From Bacteroidales bacterium (lineage in GTDB: Bacteria > Bacteroidota > Bacteroidia > Bacteroidales > ML635J-15), in assembly GCA_028701945.1 (NCBI GenBank), contig JAQVPT010000236.1, positions 1-5,858 on the forward strand: a stretch of DNA of 5,858 bases. The letters are read 5' to 3'. The position numbers and the translations under genes are program-made. The notes beneath the pieces were generated by a model. That model made no database searches, was not told the DNA's origin, and saw only the letters and a list, made by a program, of their open reading frames with translations. Shown here one piece after another: positions 1-5,858 of the stretch; position 1 is the first letter of the stretch; each line of letters begins with the position of its first letter.

Positions 1-465
1 ACCCAACTTACGTGTTTTACTTTGTAAATTATTATCAATAAGGGCAGATAGTAAATTATGTGATTTCTCAATTGCAGCAAGATCACCAGTGAAATGAAGG
101 TTAATATCTTCCATTGGAATAACTTGCGAATAACCACCGCCAGCTGCTCCGCCTTTGATTCCAAAAACAGGACCCAACGAAGGTTCTCGCAATACAACAG
201 TTGTTTTATGTCCTAATTTATTCATTGCTTGAGCAAGGCCAATAGAGGTTGTGGTTTTACCTTCTCCTGCAGGAGTTGGGGTAATCGCAGTTACTAGAAT
301 TAGCTTGTTTTTATTAACTTTTGCATCATCGATAAGCGATAAAGGTAATTTTGCCTTATATTTTCCATAAGTTTCAATAATATCTTTATCAATACCTAAT
401 TTTGCGGCAATTTCTTCGATATGAAGCATTTTTGCCTGCCTTGCAATGTCAATGTCTTTTTTCAT
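1..465 (-). CDS. fhs: Formate--tetrahydrofolate ligase (10-formyl-THF synthetase), N-terminal 155 residues, cut by window edge
   Basis: The enzyme joins formate to tetrahydrofolate using ATP, making 10-formyl-tetrahydrofolate for purine synthesis and other one-carbon reactions in the cytoplasm. The frame runs open from ATG at 465-463 to the window edge (155 codons). The family is usually about 555-560 residues, so roughly the first quarter is present. Visible marks: an ATP-binding P-loop TPAGEGKTT at residues 64-72; REPSLGPVFGIKGGAAGGGY at 93-112, containing the family's glycine-rich signature; and YSQVIPMEDINLHFTGD directly after it (112-128). The start fits because homologues also begin with a short helical leader (DIDIARQA) and nothing in-frame upstream looks conserved. 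The start is preceded by an A/T-rich leader with no Shine-Dalgarno sequence, as is common in Bacteroidota. It lies 52 bp after rodA on the same strand, so co-transcription is plausible though not shown. No damage is seen in the visible part. Identity is very secure. Confidence 0.97.
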   Translation of the reverse strand, partial: MKKDIDIARQAKMLHIEEIAAKLGIDKDIIETYGKYKAKLPLSLIDDAKVNKNKLILVTAITPTPAGEGKTTTSIGLAQAMNKLGHKTTVVLREPSLGPVFGIKGGAAGGGYSQVIPMEDINLHFTGDLAAIEKSHNLLSALIDNNLQSKTRKLG

Positions 466-517
466 ATTGTTTTATTTATATAACACAAAACGAGTAAGAT
501 TGTTTTATAGACTCTCT

Positions 518-1948
518 TTATCTAAAAATTTGCAATCTGTCTGCATCAAGCTTGAGGAAAATAAACAAAAGTATCGTAAATGCCCAAAGCGAAGATCCAC
601 CATAGCTAAAAAACGGCAAAGGTATTCCAATTACAGGAGCGAGTCCAATTGTCATTCCAATATTTACAGCAACATGAAAAAACAATATCGATGCTACACC
701 ATATCCATAAATTCGGGAAAATTTTGACCTCTGTCGCTCCGACAGCATAACTATTCTGATAATTAGAAACAAAAATAAAAACAACACAATACTTGTCCCA
801 ATAAAACCCCACTCTTCTCCAATAGTGCAAAAAATAAAATCGGTGCTTTGTTCTGGCACAAAATTGTATTTGGTTTGTGTACCCTGCAAAAATCCTTTTC
901 CGGTTAATCCTCCCGAACCAATTGCAATTCTAGATTGGTTAACATTATATCCAACCCCTAAGGGGTCAGCATTTTTTCCCAATAATTCATTAATCCTGTT
1001 TTGTTGATGAATTTGCAATACATTGTAAAACAGATAATCAACCGAAAACACAAATCCACTTACTCCTATCAATAATATTGCAAAAAGAATTAGTGTTTTA
1101 CTTCTTTTAATTAGATACATTATCAACATTTGCAGTGCAACTACTCCAACATTTATAAGTATTAAAACAATTTCTTTATTTAAAAATATATCCGTATAAT
1201 TTATCAGCACAATCGAAACTGAAGCGTATAGTAGAAAAGAATAAAATATTATTTGTGATTTAATATTTCGACTACTTGTTAATAAATATCCCACCACACT
1301 AGCAAGTAAAATTGTTATTACCAATACTTCTAAATTTGTGACAAGTGCGAGTATAAATAGTGCAATTAGGGCAAAAGATGTTATGAACAATACTTTATTT
1401 AATCCCTCACGATAGAGGACAAAAACGAAAGAAAAAAAGACAAGAGCCGAACCAGTGTCATTCTGAACAAATATTAATAAAACGGGCAACGTTAATAACA
1501 TGAAAAGGATTAAGATACTTTTAGGTTTTTCCCACGAAAAACTTAAACTACTTAAAAATTGAGCTAGTGCCAAACAAATAGTAATTTTAGTGAACTCTAC
1601 TGGTTGCATTCGGAATGAGCCAATTTCGAACCATGATCTTGAACTATTAACTTCAATTCCTAAGAACAATACTAAAACAAGTAATAAAATGCCGACACCA
1701 TAAAATGGATATGCAAAAGCAGAATAGAATTTGCTGTCAATAATTAGTACTATAAATATAATAAAAATTGAAGCTCCAATCCAAACTAGTTGTTTTCCAT
1801 ATCTCTGAGAAAAGTCAAAAATGTTTGAATGATTTTCGTCATAAACTGCTGAGTAAATATTTATCCAACCAAGGAAAACGAGTATAAAATATATCGCAAT
1901 AGTTATCCAGTCAAGATTTATTAATATGTTTCCTCTCTTATTCAGCAT
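518..1948 (-). CDS. rodA: Rod-shape SEDS glycosyltransferase RodA (peptidoglycan polymerase)
   Basis: This is an integral inner-membrane glycosyltransferase of the SEDS family (RodA/FtsW/SpoVE) that polymerises lipid II into glycan strands during lateral wall growth, paired with PBP2. The 476-residue protein is almost wholly hydrophobic. Family marks in order: RSWFEIGSFRMQPVEFTKI (104-122), QNDTGSALV (162-170), SRIAIGSGGLTGKGF (339-353), PEQSTDFIF (365-373), whose Asp370 matches the catalytic Asp of the large periplasmic loop, and GIPLPFFSYGGSS (441-453). It is about 100 residues longer than E. coli RodA (370). The extra length is hydrophobic and lies around residues 200-305, probably added membrane helices. 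RodA rather than FtsW is chosen because of its place directly after mrdA in an mre cluster. The ATG at 1948-1946 overlaps the end of mrdA by 11 bp, which suggests translational coupling. There is no Shine-Dalgarno sequence, only an A-rich leader. The stop is TAA, and the gene looks intact. Confidence 0.97.
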   Translation of the reverse strand: MLNKRGNILINLDWITIAIYFILVFLGWINIYSAVYDENHSNIFDFSQRYGKQLVWIGASIFIIFIVLIIDSKFYSAFAYPFYGVGILLLVLVLFLGIEVNSSRSWFEIGSFRMQPVEFTKITICLALAQFLSSLSFSWEKPKSILILFMLLTLPVLLIFVQNDTGSALVFFSFVFVLYREGLNKVLFITSFALIALFILALVTNLEVLVITILLASVVGYLLTSSRNIKSQIIFYSFLLYASVSIVLINYTDIFLNKEIVLILINVGVVALQMLIMYLIKRSKTLILFAILLIGVSGFVFSVDYLFYNVLQIHQQNRINELLGKNADPLGVGYNVNQSRIAIGSGGLTGKGFLQGTQTKYNFVPEQSTDFIFCTIGEEWGFIGTSIVLFLFLFLIIRIVMLSERQRSKFSRIYGYGVASILFFHVAVNIGMTIGLAPVIGIPLPFFSYGGSSLWAFTILLFIFLKLDADRLQIFR

Positions 1949-3764
1949 TTTTTATTTTTTCACTTATCAAATTTTCTTCAGCAATACGTTTTTCTAGTTT
2001 TTTATCAGAAACTTCGCCATTAATATAATGCTCTATCATCAATCGAGCTATGGGAGCTGCCCAAACTCCACCGAATCCTGCATTTTCGACATAAACAGCA
2101 ATTGCAATTTGGGGTTGGTCTTTAGGGGCAAATGCAACAAAGATTGAGTGGTCTTCTCCGTGCGGATTTTCTGCAGTCCCAGTTTTACCACAAACTCTTA
2201 TATTGTTTATTCTTGCGTAATACCCAGTTCCAAATTCTTCATTTACGACATTCTCCATACCGTTGGCTACTAATTCAAAATAGTTTTTATCAAAAGGAGT
2301 AAATACTTTTTGGGTATTAGTGCCTTTTACCAAATCGCCATCAATTTTTTTAACAATATGTGGATTATAATAAAACCCTCTGTTAGCGATTATAGCACAA
2401 AAATTTGACATTTGCAAAGGAGAAATTAGGAGTTCTCCTTGTCCAATTCCAAGAGAATAGATAGTGCTAAAAGCCCATCGGTGTTTACCATAAAGTTTGT
2501 CATAAAAATCAGAGCCTGGGATTTGACCTTTGTTTACTCCAGGGATTCCAATATCATAAGCACGATCGAAACCTAAAGCTACAATTTTATCTTTCCACAT
2601 ATTGAGTCCTATTCTTGAATCACGGAATATGCTTTTTTCAATGCCTCTTTGTACAAGTGTTTTGAAAACAAAATAAAAATAAGGATTGCAAGAATACTGT
2701 ATAGCTTTTGCCACTCCGTTTGCGGGAGGATGCCCGTGACAGCCTACAGTTGACTTGTCGCAGGGATAAGAAGTGTGTGGTTTTAAAACCCCTTCTTGTA
2801 GTCCAATAATTGCTATTGCCAATTTAAAAATTGAACCAGGGGGATAAGTAGAGGATATCGCTCGATTTATTAATGGCCTGCTTTTCTCATTAATCAAACT
2901 GTCATAGTTGTTTCCTCTATTTCGTCCAACAAGCAATTGAGGATCATAACTTGGACTTGAAACAAGCGAAAGTATTTCTCCACTTGCTGGTTCTATTGCC
3001 ACAATGCTACCAATTTTGTTTTTCATCAAATACTCACCATACCGCTGTAATTCGGCATCAATTGTAAGTGTAAGATCTTTGCCTGGTTCGGGTAAGGTAT
3101 CATATTTCCCATTCATATATGAGTCTTTAATATTACTAAAGACGTCAACCAAATATACTTTAATACCTTTTTTACCACGTAGGTCTTTTTCATAATATTT
3201 TTCTACTCCACTTTTGCCAGTATAATCTCCTCCAGTGTAATATGAATCAGTTTCTAAAATTTCTAAGTTTACTTCACCAACATCTCCAAGTATATGTGCA
3301 GCTATACCTTCTTTGTACCGTCGAAGTGTTCGGTTTTGCACAAGAAAGCCAGGATATTTATACATGTGTTCTTGTAATATCGCATATTGTTGTGCCGTAA
3401 CTTGTTTAAAAAACAAAGATGGTCTATATCGAGAGTATTCACGGCAGTAATTCAAGCGGTTATAAAAACTTTCAATACTGATACTTAAGTCCAAACAAAG
3501 AGAAAGCGTATCAAACTCTTTCATATTCATAGGAATAAGCATCAAGTCATAAGCTGCCTCGTTAGACACAAGTAGCACCCCGTTACGGTCATATATGAGT
3601 CCTCTTGATGGGTAAATAACAAGCTTGCGTTGCGAATTGTTGTCTGAAGATATTTTTAATGATATGTCTAGTATCTGAAGATTAAAAAGTTTTATCCATA
3701 TTATTATGAAAAGGACAAGCACAATCCCAATAATTGCATATTTTCTTTCTCCAGTTTTTTTCAT
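1938..3764 (-). CDS. mrdA: Penicillin-binding protein 2 (class B transpeptidase of the elongasome)
   Basis: This D,D-transpeptidase cross-links new peptidoglycan in the periplasm during elongation and works as a pair with RodA. The 608 residues are a usual length for the family. Layout: short cytoplasmic start, one membrane anchor at about 9-28, then the PBP dimerisation/pedestal domain with YPSRGLIYDRNG at 51-62 and about 70-210, then the transpeptidase domain at about 230-580. Catalytic motifs are complete: SxxK as SIFK (Ser311 nucleophile, Lys314) after STYPPG; SxN as SCN (358-360); KTG at 527-529 followed by TAENPHG. A Cys/His-rich stretch (Cys335, Cys342, His343, His345) precedes the SxN motif. 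The C-terminus is a charged, Lys/Glu-rich tail (about 586-608). The start ATG at 3764 lies 2 bp after the mreD stop and has a GGGAG sequence 5 nt upstream, inside the mreD end. The last 11 bp overlap rodA. The gene appears functional. PBP2 rather than the division protein PBP3/FtsI is supported by the mreCD-rodA neighbours. Confidence 0.97.
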   Translation of the reverse strand: MKKTGERKYAIIGIVLVLFIIIWIKLFNLQILDISLKISSDNNSQRKLVIYPSRGLIYDRNGVLLVSNEAAYDLMLIPMNMKEFDTLSLCLDLSISIESFYNRLNYCREYSRYRPSLFFKQVTAQQYAILQEHMYKYPGFLVQNRTLRRYKEGIAAHILGDVGEVNLEILETDSYYTGGDYTGKSGVEKYYEKDLRGKKGIKVYLVDVFSNIKDSYMNGKYDTLPEPGKDLTLTIDAELQRYGEYLMKNKIGSIVAIEPASGEILSLVSSPSYDPQLLVGRNRGNNYDSLINEKSRPLINRAISSTYPPGSIFKLAIAIIGLQEGVLKPHTSYPCDKSTVGCHGHPPANGVAKAIQYSCNPYFYFVFKTLVQRGIEKSIFRDSRIGLNMWKDKIVALGFDRAYDIGIPGVNKGQIPGSDFYDKLYGKHRWAFSTIYSLGIGQGELLISPLQMSNFCAIIANRGFYYNPHIVKKIDGDLVKGTNTQKVFTPFDKNYFELVANGMENVVNEEFGTGYYARINNIRVCGKTGTAENPHGEDHSIFVAFAPKDQPQIAIAVYVENAGFGGVWAAPIARLMIEHYINGEVSDKKLEKRIAEENLISEKIKNAE

Positions 3765-3766
3765 AA

Positions 3767-4273
3767 TTACTCCCTAACAAACAGAAAGTGCCCCAAACTT
3801 ACAATAATTAAACTTATTAAAGTACTTAATACTACCCTTAATAAAGTAAAAAAGAAAAAAGAGAAACTAAATATTTCTAAATAGAATAAAAATAAATGAT
3901 GGATAAATATCAATATTGCCGCATACTTTATAAACCAAAACCAACCATAATTTCGAACGGATAAATCTTTGGTTGGTTCATAATCGTCGCGTGGTGAGAA
4001 AACTCTTAATACATAAGGTCTTAAATATGCGATTAACACAGCGGCTGCAGCGTGCAAGCCTTGGGTTGAGTTAAAAATATCTACACTTAAACCTAATAAA
4101 AACGCCAATGCCATTACCATATATTTATTTGTATTCACAGGTAATAAGAGGATGAATAAACAATATACAGACACTGAAAAATAATTAGTTATGTATATTC
4201 TGTCTAAAATTAAGGTCTGAACTAAAACAGAGACAAAAAAGAGTAATATGTATCGAATGTTTTGTTTAATCAT
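3767..4273 (-). CDS. mreD: Rod shape-determining membrane protein MreD
   Basis: MreD is a small inner-membrane protein of the elongasome that binds MreC and modulates RodA-PBP2 activity. The 168 residues match the usual family size. Hydrophobic segments lie near 7-24, 32-46, 52-68, 113-131 and 139-164, with a possible further one at 72-86. The most family-like part is GLSVDIFNSTQGLHAAAAVL (61-80), a Gly/Asp/Gly pattern typical of MreD, followed by LRPYVLRVFSPRDDYEP, which is similar to Bacteroidota MreD. MreD is poorly conserved between phyla, so the call rests equally on sequence pattern, size and its place between mreC and mrdA. The ATG overlaps the mreC stop by 8 bp (ATGATTAA), a coupling-type junction. 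GAGG lies 3 nt before the ATG. A Phe-rich run near 135-142 reflects the strong AT bias and is not a frameshift sign. The stop is TAA. Confidence 0.92.
   Translation of the reverse strand: MIKQNIRYILLFFVSVLVQTLILDRIYITNYFSVSVYCLFILLLPVNTNKYMVMALAFLLGLSVDIFNSTQGLHAAAAVLIAYLRPYVLRVFSPRDDYEPTKDLSVRNYGWFWFIKYAAILIFIHHLFLFYLEIFSFSFFFFTLLRVVLSTLISLIIVSLGHFLFVRE
3770..3774 (-). promoter_or_regulatory. Shine-Dalgarno-like GGGAG before mrdA
   Basis: GGGAG lies 5 nt before the mrdA ATG and within the last codons of mreD (AGG GAG before TAA). Its spacing is good for a ribosome binding site and it supports the chosen mrdA start. It stands out because rodA, mreC and fhs here have only A/T-rich leaders, the usual state in Bacteroidota. 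Part of the match is forced by the mreD Arg-Glu codons, so it may be chance. Confidence 0.45.
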
Positions 4274-5081
4274 TTTCCTCAGTAATTGTGTTTTTTATTT
4301 CTATTTGTTCGTAATAATTATTGTTAATTATGACATACACATAGTTTATATTATTGTAGTCGGTATATAAATCTATCAGTATTTTGTAAAAGCCGCTTGA
4401 TTTGTCTTTTGAAAAAGAGTTTATTACTCCTACGGGTATTCCTTCAGGAAATATTGATGAGTGCCCACTTGTTACAACTTCGTCTCCCAAGTTAAGATTG
4501 ACATAATCTGGAATTTCATTAAGTATAGCTATATTATTGTTTTCTCCATCCCATGATAAAGAGCCAAAATATTCGTTCTTCTTTAATTTTACACTTATTC
4601 TGATTTCAGGATTTATAATCGGCATAACAGAAGCATATTTGTCAGAACAACTATAAATTATCCCAACTATGCCATTAGCTCCGATAACTCCCATTTCCTG
4701 ATTAAGTTTTTGGTTTTTACCTTTATTTATTGTTAAAAAATTTTTAACTGAATTTACGTTCGCACTTATAACACGTGCTGCTACATATTCGAACCCGCTA
4801 CTTTCCATAGCAGGAATATTGTCTTTTCTGTACCTCTCTAATTGATTTTTAAGTTTCTGATTATCAGCGATTATGCTATCGTTAGTATGTTTTAAACTAA
4901 GGTATTCATTAATACCACTCCATTGTTCGGTAATGCTTGCTGTTAATCTATTTGAAGAGTTTAAAAAACTTACTTTATGGTAGTTATTTGCAGTAAAAAT
5001 TAAAGTAAAACATATTATTTCGAATAATATGAAAACGATTGTGTATAAATATTTTACAATAAAGTTTAATAAGTTCTTCAT
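4266..5081 (-). CDS. mreC: Rod shape-determining protein MreC
   Basis: MreC is a bitopic inner-membrane protein whose periplasmic part forms filaments and activates PBP2-RodA, linking the wall enzymes to cytoplasmic MreB. The 271 residues are near the short end of the family. Layout: membrane helix at about 11-31, a linker, a probable coiled coil at about 60-87 (NDSIIADNQKLKNQLERYRK), then the beta-rich MreC core at about 96-255. Core landmarks include AARVISANVNSVKNFLTINKG (101-121), GVIGANGIVGIIYSCSDKYA (131-150), NPEIRISVKLK (157-167), LGDEVVTSGHSSIFPEGIPVG (198-218) and the closing strand NYVYVI (246-251). There is no long Pro-rich tail of the kind seen in some proteobacterial MreC proteins. 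The start ATG lies 8 bp after the mreB stop, with an A/T-rich leader and no Shine-Dalgarno sequence. It overlaps mreD by 8 bp. The frame is intact and ends in TAA. Overall sequence style matches Bacteroidota. Confidence 0.95.
   Translation of the reverse strand: MKNLLNFIVKYLYTIVFILFEIICFTLIFTANNYHKVSFLNSSNRLTASITEQWSGINEYLSLKHTNDSIIADNQKLKNQLERYRKDNIPAMESSGFEYVAARVISANVNSVKNFLTINKGKNQKLNQEMGVIGANGIVGIIYSCSDKYASVMPIINPEIRISVKLKKNEYFGSLSWDGENNNIAILNEIPDYVNLNLGDEVVTSGHSSIFPEGIPVGVINSFSKDKSSGFYKILIDLYTDYNNINYVYVIINNNYYEQIEIKNTITEEND
4277..4280 (-). promoter_or_regulatory. Short Shine-Dalgarno-like GAGG before mreD
   Basis: GAGG is followed by AAA and then the mreD ATG, inside the 3' end of mreC (ACT GAG GAA AAT). 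The spacing of 3 nt is short for an efficient site. With the 8 bp mreC/mreD overlap, coupled re-initiation is an equally good explanation of mreD translation. Confidence 0.3.
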
Positions 5082-5089
5082 TTATCAGA

Positions 5090-5854
5090 TCATCGTATCA
5101 AAAACTGGAATTTATCTACGTTTTTAAGTGAAATTCCTGTTCCACGAGCCACAGCATGTAGAGGGTCATCTGCAATATGCACAGGAATATTAGTTTTGTC
5201 AGATAGTCGTTTGTCTAAGCCTCTAAGTAAAGCACCTCCACCAGCAAGGAAAATCCCTCTTGTATATATATCGGAATATAGTTCTGGTGGCGTGAGTTCA
5301 AGTACTGCCATAATAGCCGATTCTATTTTGGAAATAGATTTATCGAGACTATGAGCAATTTCTTGGTATGAAACTGGAATTTCAATTGGCAAAGCGGTCA
5401 TTTGGTGTGGTCCTCTGACGATATAGTCAGCAGGAGGGTTTTCGAGCTCTGGGATTGCAGCACCAACGTTAATTTTTATTTCTTCGGCAGTTCTTTCACC
5501 GATTTTAATATTATGTTGCCGTCTCATGTATTCTTGTATATCGTCAGTAAAGTCATCGCCTGCAATACGTATTGATCTGTTACATACTATCACACCAAGA
5601 GAAATAACAGCAATTTCGGTAGTTCCGCCACCGATATCGACAACCATATTACCTTGGGGGGCTTCAACATCTATTCCGATACCTACTGCTGCAGCCATTG
5701 GTTCGTATATCATGTAAACCTCACGACCACCTGCATGTTCTGCTGAATCTCGAACGGCACGTAATTCGACCTCTGTACTACCAGAAGGAATACAAACCAC
5801 CATTTTAAGTGATGGATTAAACCAACTTCGATTTTTATTCAACATTTTGATCAT
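5090..5854 (-). CDS. mreB: Actin-like cell-shape protein MreB, C-terminal three quarters; N-terminus missing from the window
   Basis: MreB is a bacterial actin that forms ATP-dependent filaments on the inner face of the membrane and directs elongasome movement. The 254 visible residues correspond to roughly residues 87-340 of a full MreB. Visible landmarks: CIPSGSTEVELRAVRDSAEH (21-40), EPMAAAVGIGID (51-62), the phosphate-2 loop DIGGGTTEIAVISLG (73-87), the helix QHNIKIGERTAEEIK (113-127), and the adenosine-site motif LAGGGALLRGLDKRL (203-217), followed by IADDPLHAVARGTG (227-240). The phosphate-1 loop (DLGTANT type) should lie beyond position 5858. The Met at 5854 is very unlikely to be the true start: it falls inside a conserved stretch (MIKMLNK...SWFNPSLKMVV), and homologues continue upstream with a residue that is usually Gly. 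The codon at 5857-5855 reads TGA instead. It ends in TGA, the only non-TAA stop among the five visible gene ends, 8 bp before mreC. Identity is secure; the completeness of the gene is not. Confidence 0.95.
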   Translation of the reverse strand: MIKMLNKNRSWFNPSLKMVVCIPSGSTEVELRAVRDSAEHAGGREVYMIYEPMAAAVGIGIDVEAPQGNMVVDIGGGTTEIAVISLGVIVCNRSIRIAGDDFTDDIQEYMRRQHNIKIGERTAEEIKINVGAAIPELENPPADYIVRGPHQMTALPIEIPVSYQEIAHSLDKSISKIESAIMAVLELTPPELYSDIYTRGIFLAGGGALLRGLDKRLSDKTNIPVHIADDPLHAVARGTGISLKNVDKFQFLIR

Positions 5855-5857
5855 TCA
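5855..5857 (-). other. TGA codon in the mreB frame directly before the first visible Met
   Basis: Reading the minus strand, the last bases of the window are T-TGA-ATG. The TGA is in frame with mreB and sits where Bacteroidales homologues, as I recall them, have Gly (RG-M/L-IKM). Only one further base is visible, so a nonsense mutation, a nearby indel or an error at a sequence end cannot be told apart. Confidence 0.6.
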
Positions 5858-5858
5858 A

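Noticed and set aside
466..517. Possible terminator or promoter between rodA and fhs
   Set aside because: The only hairpin I find pairs TATAAAACA with TGTGTTATA around a 13 nt loop, with a mismatch and nearly all A-T pairs, and no T run follows that would mark a terminator. No convincing Bacteroidota TAnnTTTG promoter element with an upstream TTTG is present.
446..727. Plus-strand open frame of 93 codons over the fhs start and rodA end
   Set aside because: It lies antisense to rodA and fhs, its translation is low-complexity and basic with no family likeness, and it has no partner gene. It is a shadow of AT-rich coding sequence.
606..830. Minus-strand 74-codon frame inside rodA
   Set aside because: It is out of frame with rodA, whose own frame carries the conserved SEDS motifs through the same bases.
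825..1007. Plus-strand frame of 60 codons opposite rodA
   Set aside because: It is antisense to the most conserved part of rodA (catalytic loop), so its openness follows from rodA codon constraints.
3004..3195. Plus-strand frame of 63 codons opposite mrdA
   Set aside because: It is antisense to conserved PBP2 sequence, with no independent support.
5526..5717. Plus-strand frame of 63 codons opposite mreB
   Set aside because: It is antisense to the MreB phosphate-2 region; its translation is the mirror of Gly/Thr/Ala-rich codons.
5090..5858. TGA read as glycine (code 25, as in Gracilibacteria), suggested by TGA at an expected Gly in mreB
   Set aside because: Glycine is coded by GGN throughout six genes with no other in-frame TGA, mreB ends with TGA exactly at the family's normal C-terminus, and the genes are clearly of Bacteroidota type.

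Overview
The window is a compact, AT-rich stretch (about one third GC by eye) with every recognisable gene on the minus strand, so it reads right to left. It carries the classic rod-shape and cell-wall-elongation cluster mreB-mreC-mreD-mrdA-rodA, followed by the start of fhs. Gene order and protein sequence point to Bacteroidota, most likely a member of Bacteroidales. The MreB fragment matches the Bacteroidales type closely, including the C-terminal ending KNVDKFQFLIR. RodA and PBP2 are also of the Bacteroidota kind. The genus cannot be named from the sequence alone.

Layout in transcription order: mreB (5090-5854, 3' part only, cut by the window edge and with a TGA codon directly before its first visible Met), mreC (4266-5081), mreD (3767-4273), mrdA/PBP2 (1938-3764), rodA (518-1948) and fhs (1-465, 5' part only). 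Gaps and overlaps are tiny: 8 bp between mreB and mreC, 8 bp overlap of mreC and mreD, 2 bp between mreD and mrdA, 11 bp overlap of mrdA and rodA, and 52 bp between rodA and fhs. This strongly suggests one transcript with translational coupling. No promoter or terminator is convincing anywhere in the window, and no stretch over 60 bp is non-coding.

Together the first five genes encode the elongasome. MreB filaments on the inner membrane face position the machine, MreC and MreD link and regulate it, RodA polymerises glycan strands from lipid II, and PBP2 cross-links them. fhs makes 10-formyl-tetrahydrofolate and is a metabolic neighbour, not part of the machine.

I see no RNA genes, mobile elements, CRISPR arrays or repeats, and no clearly undescribed system. 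The points worth a second look are the in-frame TGA at the mreB edge, an enlarged membrane region in RodA, a Cys/His cluster near the PBP2 active site, and the placement of fhs.
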